Below, piece after piece: positions 25,839 to 34,319 of a stretch of DNA of 64,000 nucleotides. The position numbers and the translations under genes are program-made. The notes under the pieces are model-generated. The model was not told where the DNA came from. It was given only the letters and a program-made list of their open reading frames with translations, and made no database searches. How positions within the stretch are numbered: position 1 is the first letter of the stretch; the number at the start of each line of letters is the position of its first letter. The DNA is from Lederbergia lenta NBRC 16444 (GTDB taxonomy: Bacteria > Bacillota > Bacilli > Bacillales > Bacillaceae_C), in contig NZ_BCVC01000001.1 of the NCBI RefSeq assembly GCF_001591545.1, forward strand, positions 620,001 through 684,000, in the 5' to 3' direction.

Positions 25839-26983
25839 AGCCTGTTTTCAATAAGAACAATCATCCTATTGAGGTAGATTTTAAAAAGAATGAAGAAAAT
25901 GAGTATGAAGTTGCTTCTCAATGGAAGTTAATGTGGTGGAAATTTAAAAAGCACAAATTAGCAATCATCTCGGCGCCAATCCTTACTCTCCTCATCATCA
26001 TTGCGGCATTTGCAGAGATTCTTAGTCCTCACCTTCCAGTAGAAAGGTTCTCAGAATATAAGCATTCGCCACCACAGACATTGCATTTTATTCACCCAGA
26101 AACAGGCTTTAGTTTGCGTCCGTTTGTTTATGATATGACGGAGGAAATGGACCAAGATACATTTCGGCGGACATTTAAAGAGGACACGACAAAAACATAC
26201 CCAGTCCACTTCTTTGTAAGAGGAAAAGAGTATAAATTTTGGGGGCTTTTCAAAACGAACACTCATATAATCGGCCTGAAAGATCCTGATGCACCTTTTT
26301 TCCTTATGGGAACAGATTCATTAGGAAGGGATTTATTTACTAGAACGCTTCATGGTTCAAGAATTTCTTTATCTTTTGCCTTTTTAGGCATTATATTGAC
26401 AGTTATTATTGGAATTGTTCTTGGAGGAATCTCGGGGTATTTTGGAGGGATCGTCGATACTGTTATTCAACGTTTAATCGATTTATTATTATGTATCCCT
26501 GCAATACCTTTGTGGATGGCGCTTGCAGCAGCATTGCCATCAGACTGGTCCCCAGCAAAAATATATTTAGGCATGGTGATGATTTTTTCCATTATAGGAT
26601 GGACGGGGTTGGCGCGTGTCGTAAGGGGGAAAATCTTATCTTTGCGTGAGGAAGATTTTACAATGGCAGCAAGATTAGCTGGTGCCAGTAATATGAGGAT
26701 CATATTAAAACACCTTATTCCTTCTTTTGCGAGCTATATTATTATCAATGTATCAATTTCTATACCTACGACAATTCTAGGGGAAACATCATTAAGCTTT
26801 TTAGGATTAGGTCTACAAGCTCCAGTTGTTAGTTGGGGTGTCTTGTTAGGTGAATCACAAAAATTAGAAAACTTAGCTCATCATCCATGGCTCCTTTGGC
26901 CTGCTGCATTCATTATAGTGGCTGTACTTATATTTAATTTTCTGGGAGATGGCTTACGTGATGCAGCTGATCCTTATAAATAA
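25835..26983 (+). CDS. Opp/Dpp-type ABC transporter permease (OppC/DppC) with extracytoplasmic insert
   Basis: A 382-residue permease. After the first membrane helix (ISAPILTLLIIIAAFAEIL) there is an insert of about 80 residues (HSPPQTLHFIHPETGFSLRP to KFWGLFKTNTHIIG) before the core that begins FLMGTDSLGRDLFTRTLHG. Ordinary OppC is near 300 residues. Similar inserts occur in the branch of this family tied to sugars and may contact the large binding protein. Core loop: DFTMAARLAGASNMRIILKH. Translationally coupled to the OppB-type gene. Confidence 0.9.
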   Translation: MKPVFNKNNHPIEVDFKKNEENEYEVASQWKLMWWKFKKHKLAIISAPILTLLIIIAAFAEILSPHLPVERFSEYKHSPPQTLHFIHPETGFSLRPFVYDMTEEMDQDTFRRTFKEDTTKTYPVHFFVRGKEYKFWGLFKTNTHIIGLKDPDAPFFLMGTDSLGRDLFTRTLHGSRISLSFAFLGIILTVIIGIVLGGISGYFGGIVDTVIQRLIDLLLCIPAIPLWMALAAALPSDWSPAKIYLGMVMIFSIIGWTGLARVVRGKILSLREEDFTMAARLAGASNMRIILKHLIPSFASYIIINVSISIPTTILGETSLSFLGLGLQAPVVSWGVLLGESQKLENLAHHPWLLWPAAFIIVAVLIFNFLGDGLRDAADPYK

Positions 26984-26999
26984 AGAGGGGGCATGAAAG

Positions 27000-28043
27000 A
27001 TGGAAGGTAATCCACTCATATTAGATAGTAAACAATTTGGTTCCGATATTTACGAGGACGATGAAATAATATTAGAAGTTAATCATTTAAAAGTAAACTT
27101 TCAATTAGATGAAGGATTGTTAGAAGCGGTAAGTGGTGTTGATTTTCAATTGAAAAAAGGAAGAACGCTAGGAATTGTGGGGGAAAGTGGAAGTGGAAAA
27201 AGTGTAACGGCTAAAGCAATCATGCAAATTGTAGATACTCCTGGAAAGGTTGATGGAGAAATATCTTTTCGAAGTAGAAAAAATAACGAGATTAATGACA
27301 TTGGAAAACTTGATCAAAAAGGAAATAAAATTCGGAGTATTCGTGGTGGCGAAATTTCAATGATTTTTCAAGAACCAATGAAGGCCTTTTCTCCTATTCA
27401 TACAATTGGAAATCAGTTAGTTGAAGGAATTATGTTGCATGTTGCCGCAGTTGAAGAGGAAGCTAGGAAAATTGCTATTGATACTTTAAGGAAAGTAGGA
27501 ATGTCCAATCCGGAACAAAGGATTGATCAATATCCACATGAGCTTTCAGGTGGAATGAGGCAAAGGGCAATGATTGCCATGGCTTTATGTTGTAACCCAT
27601 CCATTCTCATTGCAGATGAGCCGACAACAGCGCTTGATGTAACTGTTCAAGCTCAAGTACTAGACTTGATAAATAATTTGAAGGAAAAGTCAGGGTCTTC
27701 TGTTATATTTATCACTCATGATCTTGGCGTCATTGCAGAAATGTCAGATGAGGTTGCCGTGATGTATCTCGGGAAAATGGTGGAATATACGGATGTTGAT
27801 ACATTATTTTTTGGTGCACTTCATCCATACACTCAAGGTTTACTAAAGTCGATACCTACCATCGGAATGAAAGATCAGCGCCTTGAATCTATCGAGGGTA
27901 TCGTGCCAACCCCTATTAATTTGCCTAAGGGATGCGGATTTTATTCAAGGTGTAAATATGCAAAAGATGGTGTTTGTAACGTAGAAGATATACCGCTAAA
28001 GAAGGTGAAGGAAGGTCATTTTGTAAGATGCGTTAGGGTTTAA
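27000..28043 (+). CDS. Opp/Dpp-type ABC transporter ATPase (OppD)
   Basis: A 347-residue ATPase. Walker A GESGSGKSVT, signature LSGGMRQRAMIAMAL, Walker B ILIADEPTTALDVT. The C-terminal Cys-containing oligopeptide/dipeptide transporter motif (CGFYSRCKYAKDGVC) is present and may hold an iron-sulfur cluster as in related ATPases. Pairs with the ATPase encoded 17 bases downstream. Unlike the two CUT1 systems at the left end of the window, this transporter is complete. Confidence 0.92.
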   Translation: MEGNPLILDSKQFGSDIYEDDEIILEVNHLKVNFQLDEGLLEAVSGVDFQLKKGRTLGIVGESGSGKSVTAKAIMQIVDTPGKVDGEISFRSRKNNEINDIGKLDQKGNKIRSIRGGEISMIFQEPMKAFSPIHTIGNQLVEGIMLHVAAVEEEARKIAIDTLRKVGMSNPEQRIDQYPHELSGGMRQRAMIAMALCCNPSILIADEPTTALDVTVQAQVLDLINNLKEKSGSSVIFITHDLGVIAEMSDEVAVMYLGKMVEYTDVDTLFFGALHPYTQGLLKSIPTIGMKDQRLESIEGIVPTPINLPKGCGFYSRCKYAKDGVCNVEDIPLKKVKEGHFVRCVRV

Positions 28044-28060
28044 CAGGGAGGGGGAGTAAA

Positions 28061-29074
28061 ATGGAGGATAATATTTTAGAAGTACAGTCTATGAAAAAAC
28101 ATTTTCCAATAAAAAAGGGATTTTTTAAAAGGGTCGTAGGCCAAGTGAAAGCGGTTGATGACATTTCTTTTTATGTTAAAGCAGGAGAAACATTCGGACT
28201 TGTAGGAGAATCGGGATGTGGAAAGTCTACCTTAGGGAAAAGCCTTTTAAGAGCGATTGAACCTTCAAGTGGGTCTGTGAAATTTAAAAATAGAAACAAT
28301 GAGATGGTTGATGTGATGGATTTGGATCAAAAAGGGTTGCGAGACATTAGAAGGGATATGCAACTAATTTTTCAAGATCCATACTCGTCTTTAAATCCTA
28401 GAATGACGGTATTAAATATCATTGGGGAACCCCTCATATGTAACAAAATAGCCAAAGGTAATGAGTTAAGGGAAAGGGTTAAACATCTGATGGAGATCGT
28501 TGGCTTAAACAGTCGACATCTTGAAAGATATCCTCATGCTTTTAGTGGGGGGCAAAGACAGAGGATAGGTATTGCCCGTGCACTCGCTACAAATCCTAAA
28601 TTTTTAGTTTGTGATGAGGCGGTTTCTGCTTTAGATGTGTCTATACAAGCTCAAATTATTAATCTTCTAGAAGACTTGCAGAAATCTCTTAATCTAAGTT
28701 ATTTATTTATTTCTCATGATTTGGGTGTTATTCAACATATTTCAGATAGAGTAGGCGTTATGTATGTTGGAAAATTAGTTGAAATGACTACTACGGAAGA
28801 ATTGTTTTCTAATCCGAAACATCCATATACAGAGGCTTTGTTGTCAGCTAAGCCTATGCCAAATCCAAGACTAAAGAAGGAAAGAATTATTCTAAAAGGG
28901 GAGGTAGCCAATCCTGCAAAACCACCATCAGGCTGTTACTTTCACCCGCGTTGCCCGTATGCAAAGGAAATATGTAAACTAGAAGCTCCCTCTTTAAATG
29001 AAGTAAAAGATGGTCATCATGTTGCTTGCCATTTTGCTAGTGAGTTAGATCTTAAAGGGACTGTCGCTATATGA
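28061..29074 (+). CDS. Opp/Dpp-type ABC transporter ATPase (OppF)
   Basis: A 337-residue ATPase. Walker A GESGCGKST, signature FSGGQRQRIGIARAL, Walker B FLVCDEAVSALDVS. Walker B carries Glu-Ala where OppD has Glu-Pro, a common OppF feature. C-terminal Cys motif GCYFHPRCPYAKEIC. Its stop codon overlaps the start of the next gene (ATGA), so the small membrane protein downstream is translationally coupled to it. Confidence 0.92.
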   Translation: MEDNILEVQSMKKHFPIKKGFFKRVVGQVKAVDDISFYVKAGETFGLVGESGCGKSTLGKSLLRAIEPSSGSVKFKNRNNEMVDVMDLDQKGLRDIRRDMQLIFQDPYSSLNPRMTVLNIIGEPLICNKIAKGNELRERVKHLMEIVGLNSRHLERYPHAFSGGQRQRIGIARALATNPKFLVCDEAVSALDVSIQAQIINLLEDLQKSLNLSYLFISHDLGVIQHISDRVGVMYVGKLVEMTTTEELFSNPKHPYTEALLSAKPMPNPRLKKERIILKGEVANPAKPPSGCYFHPRCPYAKEICKLEAPSLNEVKDGHHVACHFASELDLKGTVAI

Positions 29075-29466
29075 ATTCTATATTAATACTTCTCATTATT
29101 TTCATTATCGCGATGTTCCTATGTATGTTAGCCGCAGTCTGGTTTATGAATTTTTTAACAAGAAAATATATCGGTGAAAAGCATATGGTATTGGACGAAT
29201 TAACTAAGGGAGAAGTCCCGGAAAGCTGGTCTCAAACTTTTCAGATGAAATGTAAGAAATATAAAAAAGAGGATCAACAAGAAAAAATGCTTAAGTTACA
29301 AAAATTGGCTAAAAAAACCTATTTGAGAAAATTGAATCGACTAGTAGATTACGTACAAAAAACGAAATTAATAGAGAGTGAGGAAACGCGTACATCCATT
29401 CTAGCTGATTTGGAAAAAACACGACAACATTGGAAGGAAAGTAAGGCACATGAAGTTTGTTGGTGA
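29071..29466 (+). CDS. Unknown single-pass membrane protein in the transporter operon
   Basis: A 131-residue protein I do not recognise. Residues 4-27 form one membrane helix (ILILLIIFIIAMFLCMLAAV); the rest is highly charged (Lys/Glu-rich), probably helical and cytoplasmic by the positive-inside rule. Overlap of four bases with the OppF-type gene and of 17 bases with the next gene shows it is a real, coupled member of the operon. It might be an accessory subunit of the transporter or a regulator of it; no evidence decides. Confidence 0.75.
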   Translation: MNSILILLIIFIIAMFLCMLAAVWFMNFLTRKYIGEKHMVLDELTKGEVPESWSQTFQMKCKKYKKEDQQEKMLKLQKLAKKTYLRKLNRLVDYVQKTKLIESEETRTSILADLEKTRQHWKESKAHEVCW

Positions 29467-29917
29467 AAAGAATACAGTGTTATTTAACTTTCTTGTATTA
29501 TTATTTTCGGCGATATCTGCCTCTATTGGGTTGGTGCTATGGTTTCTCATAAGAAATACTATGATAGTCATTTTACTTTACAACTCTATTGATGTATGGA
29601 TGCTACCGGCAGTAGATAATTTTGCTTTTCTCATTTTAGGAGTTCTTTGGCTCGTTTTTGTTTTTATAACACACCATCTCTACAATAAAAAGACGAAAAA
29701 CAATGATTTGTTGTTTAATTTTTTTCTAATAAGTGGAATTCAACTAATATTACTATTCATTTGTGAAACATTGATGTTTTCTTTGGATACTGGTAGAGGA
29801 ATAAAGAGTATTTTATTAATGTGCGGAGAGTTTTTGGTTGGATTGATATTTATCTATTTAACATATCGCAGAAAATGGAACAAAAAGAAAGATAAAAGTT
29901 TTACATCGACACTTTAA
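29450..29917 (+). CDS. Unknown four-helix membrane protein in the transporter operon
   Basis: A 155-residue protein with four predicted membrane helices (FNFLVLLFSAISASIGLVLW; NFAFLILGVLWLVFVFITHH; LLFNFFLISGIQLILLFICE; SILLMCGEFLVGLIFIYLTY) and a Lys-rich tail. No family recognised. It starts within the 3' end of the preceding small membrane protein gene, suggesting the two are made together and may interact. No catalytic motif seen. Confidence 0.7.
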   Translation: MKFVGEKNTVLFNFLVLLFSAISASIGLVLWFLIRNTMIVILLYNSIDVWMLPAVDNFAFLILGVLWLVFVFITHHLYNKKTKNNDLLFNFFLISGIQLILLFICETLMFSLDTGRGIKSILLMCGEFLVGLIFIYLTYRRKWNKKKDKSFTSTL

Positions 29918-29937
29918 ATAATGTCAGGAGTGAAGGA

Positions 29938-30771
29938 ATGGGGATGGATGTAGGTGTTGTATCTAGAAGTTTTCCAAAATTAAGTAATAAGGAAACTGCT
30001 GAACTTTTATCAAGTAAAGGCTTCAAATGGACAGAATTATGTTTTACACAAACTGATTCCAATTACTGGGTCTATAATGGTCGTTCAGATTTAAATGATT
30101 TATCTAATGAGCAGAGTATTAATATTGTGGAAACTTATAGAGAAAATGATATTGAAGTTACAGCAATCGGAGTGTTTACAAATTTACTTGAAAGGGATGA
30201 GAAAGAGGCTGAAAAAAATCTTGGCTATTTTGAAAGATTGATGGAAATAGCTTCTATCAATCACATTCCTTATGTTTCAAGTGAATGTGGATTTATCCCG
30301 GGGAGAAGAGGAGTGAATGCAGATTCGTATGAAGCAGATTTTCAAAGGCTTGTCGAAAATTTAAAATGGCTTGCCATTAAAGCGAAGGAATACAATGTTT
30401 CAATCGCCCTTGAACCATGTGTATTGGATGTTGTTCCAAGTGCTAAACGGATGGTTGATTTAATTGATCAAGTTGGTTCTGATCAACTTAAAGTGTTATT
30501 AGATCCAGCCAATTTAATTGCCAATAATTCAGAAGTTGAGATGTTCTCCTATTTATCTCAGTATATCGCCTATTTTCATGGAAAAGACCGTAAAGTGAAC
30601 GATACTTATGGTCGTATAATAGGTGATGGAGATATTGACTGGCCATTGTTTTTCAATTTGTATCATAAATATACTGAGGGTGTCCCTTTTATTATGGAAT
30701 ATGTAAATATGGAGAATTTTACTGATGTACGAGATCAGGTTATACGCTTTGATAAAAAAGTTTCAGTATGA
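29938..30771 (+). CDS. Xylose-isomerase-like TIM-barrel protein (isomerase/epimerase/lyase family), second
   Basis: A 277-residue TIM barrel. Candidate metal ligands: Glu in VSSECGF and IALEPCV, Asp in KVLLDPANL, His in AYFHGKDRK, and Glu in FIMEYVN. The GDGDIDW segment near the C-terminus is common in this family. Only 20 bases after the membrane protein genes, with AGGAG before ATG 29938, so it belongs to the transporter operon and likely acts on the imported compound. It differs clearly from the TIM-barrel proteins at 6454 and 34316. Reaction unknown. Confidence 0.85.
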   Translation: MGMDVGVVSRSFPKLSNKETAELLSSKGFKWTELCFTQTDSNYWVYNGRSDLNDLSNEQSINIVETYRENDIEVTAIGVFTNLLERDEKEAEKNLGYFERLMEIASINHIPYVSSECGFIPGRRGVNADSYEADFQRLVENLKWLAIKAKEYNVSIALEPCVLDVVPSAKRMVDLIDQVGSDQLKVLLDPANLIANNSEVEMFSYLSQYIAYFHGKDRKVNDTYGRIIGDGDIDWPLFFNLYHKYTEGVPFIMEYVNMENFTDVRDQVIRFDKKVSV

Positions 30772-30789
30772 AAAGTGGTTATTTAACTA

Positions 30790-30824
30790 AAAGAGGGATG
30801 TCATGTAACGCTGACATCCCTTTG
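30790..30824. terminator. Terminator between convergent genes
   Basis: AGGGATGTCA pairs with TGACATCCCT (10 bp); AAA/TTT extend it. It ends the transporter operon and, on the other strand, the dioxygenase gene, where CTTTT follows the stem. Confidence 0.75.
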
Positions 30825-30837
30825 GTTCATATAGAAA

Positions 30838-31671
30838 TTATAAACTTGTTACCGTCTTTTTCTTATAGACAATCGGAAAATCATCACCTTTAAGAATTTC
30901 TCCTGGCTTCACTGTAACGAAAGGTTCCATCGGATGAGAACCTGTTGGCTCGTAACGGACATGTCCAGGCATATAATGAACAGCAATCGCACGACGTTTT
31001 CTTTGGGAACGATTAGGTCCACTGCCATGCCATGTTAAGCAGTGGTGATAACCCACTTGGCCTTTTTTTATTTCAAAAGGGATTGCTTGTGTATTAGCGC
31101 CTTGCGGTAATAGGTCTGGTTGTTGGTGGGATGGCTTAAAATCAGGCGTATTACTTAGATATTTCTGTTGATCACCCCAAAGATGGCTTTGGGGAACCAT
31201 CCACATACAACCGTTCTCTATTGTTGCATCATCAAGAGCTACCCAAGCACTTATAAGGTCTGCCGGTTGAATAATCGGCCAAGCAGGATGATCTTGATGC
31301 CAATCTCCAGGTCCTCCAACAACTGGGGGTTTGTATTGAACTTGGTCATGCCAAATCCTTAATGTATCTGTTTTACTTAATTGTGCAACTTCCTCACACA
31401 GTGTTTCATTCGCTGCGTGATTTAGGAAAGCTTCACTTGCCATCCACATGTTAACAATCTGAACTACTGTATCTTTTTTTGCCATTTTCATAGCGAACTC
31501 AGAGTTATTATCATTCATCTCACGAGTTAAAACAGGTTTTTTAACTGATTTTCCATCCATGACTAAATCTAGTTCTTCACGAAGTCTTTCTACTTCAGCA
31601 TCATTTAGAATAACATCGCCTTTGACAAAACCATTTTCATTAAAATCTTTTATTTGCTTTGAAGTTAACAT
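30838..31671 (-). CDS. PhyH-family Fe(II)/2-oxoglutarate dioxygenase
   Basis: A 277-residue phytanoyl-CoA dioxygenase-like protein. The iron triad is visible: His125-x-Asp127 in WHQDHPAW and His215 in LTWHGSGPN, followed by an Arg-rich segment (RSQRKRRAI) that supplies the 2-oxoglutarate-binding Arg. Such enzymes hydroxylate or oxidatively cleave small molecules. Start at 31671 (MLTSKQIKDF) seven bases after AAGGGTG; a longer frame begins 20 residues earlier without support. It is divergent from the AraC gene at 31888 and convergent with the transporter operon. In this locus it might oxidise the imported compound or an aglycone. Confidence 0.88.
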   Translation of the reverse strand: MLTSKQIKDFNENGFVKGDVILNDAEVERLREELDLVMDGKSVKKPVLTREMNDNNSEFAMKMAKKDTVVQIVNMWMASEAFLNHAANETLCEEVAQLSKTDTLRIWHDQVQYKPPVVGGPGDWHQDHPAWPIIQPADLISAWVALDDATIENGCMWMVPQSHLWGDQQKYLSNTPDFKPSHQQPDLLPQGANTQAIPFEIKKGQVGYHHCLTWHGSGPNRSQRKRRAIAVHYMPGHVRYEPTGSHPMEPFVTVKPGEILKGDDFPIVYKKKTVTSL

Positions 31672-31887
31672 ACTATCACCCTTTTCAATAGTAATAATGG
31701 CACATATTTTTATTTTATAGAAAATAAACAATAGAATCGTGTGTCCGCCAACTCCTCCTCTCTATTGTTATATTTCTTGTTGTAAATAGATAATATCAAA
31801 ACTAAATGAAGCGGTCTTTAGAACATTCGAATGAAAATTTGCACTTTTCACAGATGTTTTGAAAATGAAAAAATTAGGGGCTTTTAT

Positions 31888-32784
31888 ATGGAGGAATTTG
31901 AGAGAGCAGTAGATGTAGGTATGTTTTCATTACTTAGACCGACAGTCAACTTTGCTAATAAAATGACAGCTGGGCCGGGCCAAACATGGGGACCTAGGTT
32001 CATTACAGATTGCCAATTAATTTATGTTGTTTCAGGGGTGGCTACACTTACACTTGGGTTAGAGATTATTTCATTACATGCAGGTGAATGTGTATTTTAT
32101 GGAGCTAATAGTCCACATAAACTTGTAGCTTCTGAAACTGAACCATTCACGTTTATGAGTATCCATTTTGATTGGAATACAGATTCACCTAATCCATCGC
32201 ACCCGCTCCATGGTATAAAAAACTGTTTTGATACAGATTTAAATACACCTAATTCTATTTATAAATTAAATGTAGATGATCAAGGTGAGATGATTTTTCC
32301 ACAACACTTTCTCATGCCGAATATGGAAAATCTATTTGCTCAAATAGTACGTGAATATCGATTTGAAGAACCTGGTTATCCACTTATACTTAGAGGGTTG
32401 TTTATTCAATTACTTACATTTATTGTGCGACATGAATTAAGTGGAAGTTATTTAATCGGAGAAAAAAGAAAGATAGCGCCTGCTTTAGAAGCGGTTCGAA
32501 AGCAACCCGATATTAACTGGTCATTAACTGAACTAGCTGACCTTTGTGGATATCATCCAACCTATTTTTCTTCCATATTTAAAGAAACAATAGGTTATTC
32601 CCCTAAACAGTATTTAATACTTGAAAGAATTAGAAAGGCGAAACAGTTATTACTGGAGGCAAGAAAGGTAGAGGAAGTAGCTATTGCATTAGGATATACA
32701 AGTATTCATTATTTCTGCAGAAATTTTAAAACTATCACTGGTTTAACTCCAACGGAATATAAGTTACAAAGTCTAGAATTATGA
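31888..32784 (+). CDS. AraC-family transcriptional regulator, first
   Basis: A 298-residue regulator: N-terminal cupin-type sensor (AGECVFYGANSPHKL) and C-terminal pair of helix-turn-helix motifs (LTELADLCGYHPTYFSSIFK and VEEVAIALGYTSIHYFCRNF). Start at ATG 31888, seven bases after AGGGG; an upstream ATG at 31831 lacks a site. Twelve bases after its stop codon begins a pair of 21-bp-spaced direct repeats before the next gene cluster, and a matching pair lies before the first sulfatase-like gene. It is the best candidate for the activator of both promoters. Confidence 0.9.
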   Translation: MEEFERAVDVGMFSLLRPTVNFANKMTAGPGQTWGPRFITDCQLIYVVSGVATLTLGLEIISLHAGECVFYGANSPHKLVASETEPFTFMSIHFDWNTDSPNPSHPLHGIKNCFDTDLNTPNSIYKLNVDDQGEMIFPQHFLMPNMENLFAQIVREYRFEEPGYPLILRGLFIQLLTFIVRHELSGSYLIGEKRKIAPALEAVRKQPDINWSLTELADLCGYHPTYFSSIFKETIGYSPKQYLILERIRKAKQLLLEARKVEEVAIALGYTSIHYFCRNFKTITGLTPTEYKLQSLEL

Positions 32785-32796
32785 CTTAATTTAAGA

Positions 32797-32860
32797 TGGC
32801 CGAATGGACCATTAAATTGGCAGAATGGACAATGCTTCATTAACAGAAAATAGTTAGTAT
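32797..32860 (+). promoter_or_regulatory. AraC-type activator site (two direct repeats) and promoter before the second sulfatase cluster
   Basis: TGGCCGAATGGACCAT (32797-32812) and TGGCAGAATGGACAAT (32818-32833) match at 14 of 16 positions and are 21 bp apart. TAGTAT at 32855-32860 is the candidate -10 box, starting 22 bases after the proximal repeat, the same distance as at 21147-21169. Confidence 0.7.
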
Positions 32861-33296
32861 TTAATAAAGTGCATCTATGACTTAATAGTATATTTATTCA
32901 TGATAACGGTGATACAAGTTTAATTAAAAAGAAAGGAGCATTTTGTTTGATAGGAAAAAGAGCTAGGATTATTCCTGGTGGATTTCTCTGACCCAAAAGT
33001 TCGGGTGACCAAATCAGCCATGAAGCGGTATGCGTGTAGAATATCACAACAGATCAGTGGTGCCTTGTTATAGGATAACTTTAATTCTGAACGAGATGCC
33101 AATTGAACTCATCATTTCCGTTTATACTAGGACCGAAAAAGTGTTCCGTATGCATTCAAGGTTGAAAGTAATACATCTATCGTAGTCCAACATAATAGAT
33201 TAATACTTCTCAGAAGGCACTTTCCTTGTTTATAACGATGGGATATTCAATTGAAAAATTTTGTCCAAAGAGATGAATTTATTGGAGGGTGAGAAA
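32861..33296 (+). other. Long gene-free leader before the third Gfo/Idh gene
   Basis: About 430 bases between the presumed transcription start and ATG 33297. AAAGGAG at 32932-32938 is followed by TTG and a seven-codon frame. Around 32967-33075 an open frame in another register reads SDPKVRVTKSAMKRYACRIS, so this may be the trace of a decayed gene. No riboswitch or terminator is recognised. Confidence 0.35.
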
Positions 33297-34319
33297 ATGA
33301 AGATAAAAGTAGGAATTGTTGGAGTTGGAAATATAGGAAGTATCCATGCTGCTGTGTATAAAGAGAATCCAAACGTTGAGATCGTGGCTGTTTGTGACAT
33401 AATTCAGTCAAAATCAGATGAAGCAGCAAAAAAGTTTGGCGGAAAAGCCTTCTATAGTGTTAAAGAGATGCTTGATAGTAAGATTGAATTAAATCTTGTA
33501 AGCGTATGCACGAAGGGAGAGGAAAATGGAAGTGAGCATTTTACTCCCACCATGGAATTGTTAGAAGCTGGTATTCCTGTTCTCGGTGAGAAACCAATTT
33601 CTAATAATATAGAAGAGGGAAAACAAATGGTTGAATTAGCCAGGAAAAAGAGAGTACCATATGCTGTCAATCTAAATCATCGTTTCACACCAGCTGCGGA
33701 AAAAGCAAAATCTTGGTTGGAGAGTGGACGTCTTGGAAAGACACATATGATTAATATGAGAATGTGGATTAATAATCCAGCCGAAAGCTCCCCTTGGTTT
33801 CATTTACGAGCATTGCACCCCCACTCCTTTGATGTAATTCGTTATTTTTGTGGTGATGTAAAACGAGTAGCTGCATTTATGATGAAAGGAGAAAATCGGT
33901 CCATATGGTCTAACACACAAATTATTTTAGAATTTGAAAATGGTGCGATTGGTAGTCTAGTAGGTAGCTATGACGCGGGTGCAAGCTATGGACTAGAACT
34001 TTGTGAAGTAGTTGGTTCTAAAGGAAGATTTACTTTAGAAGATGCCTGTGAACAATTAACTTATTTTCCACGAACAAGCATCGAAACAGAAAGCTATAGA
34101 CACGTTGGTGGAATGCGTGAGTTTACAGAAACCTTTAAAAGTCGTATCAATTCTTTCGTGGATCAATTGATGGCAGGGGTCACATATGATCAAGTGAATG
34201 GATCAGGTGAAGATGCTCTAAAAGCCCAACTTATTATAGAAGCAGCAATTCAATCATGGGAGACCGAGTCAATCGTTGAGGTACAAGACGTAACGCTTAT
34301 TTCTGGAGGTGTGAAATGA
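33297..34319 (+). CDS. Gfo/Idh/MocA-family oxidoreductase, first of a paralogous pair
   Basis: A 340-residue dehydrogenase-like protein. Rossmann motif GVGNIG near residue 10, EKP motif GEKPISNNIEEG, and substrate-domain segments NLNHRFTPAAEKAK and LRALHPHSFDVIRYF. Start at ATG 33297 after GGAGGGTGAG; the frame extends 12 codons upstream through a TTG without support. Its closest relative in the window is the gene at 36610, which has the same SSPW-HLRALHPHS block. It overlaps the TIM-barrel gene, a pairing typical for pathways in which the dehydrogenase makes a keto-sugar and the barrel protein isomerises or cleaves it. Confidence 0.88.
   Translation: MKIKVGIVGVGNIGSIHAAVYKENPNVEIVAVCDIIQSKSDEAAKKFGGKAFYSVKEMLDSKIELNLVSVCTKGEENGSEHFTPTMELLEAGIPVLGEKPISNNIEEGKQMVELARKKRVPYAVNLNHRFTPAAEKAKSWLESGRLGKTHMINMRMWINNPAESSPWFHLRALHPHSFDVIRYFCGDVKRVAAFMMKGENRSIWSNTQIILEFENGAIGSLVGSYDAGASYGLELCEVVGSKGRFTLEDACEQLTYFPRTSIETESYRHVGGMREFTETFKSRINSFVDQLMAGVTYDQVNGSGEDALKAQLIIEAAIQSWETESIVEVQDVTLISGGVK

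Noticed and set aside
31742-31757. TTGGCGGACAC on the minus strand as a third AraC element before the dioxygenase gene
   Set aside because: Only the first seven bases match and no second repeat lies 21 bp away on either side.
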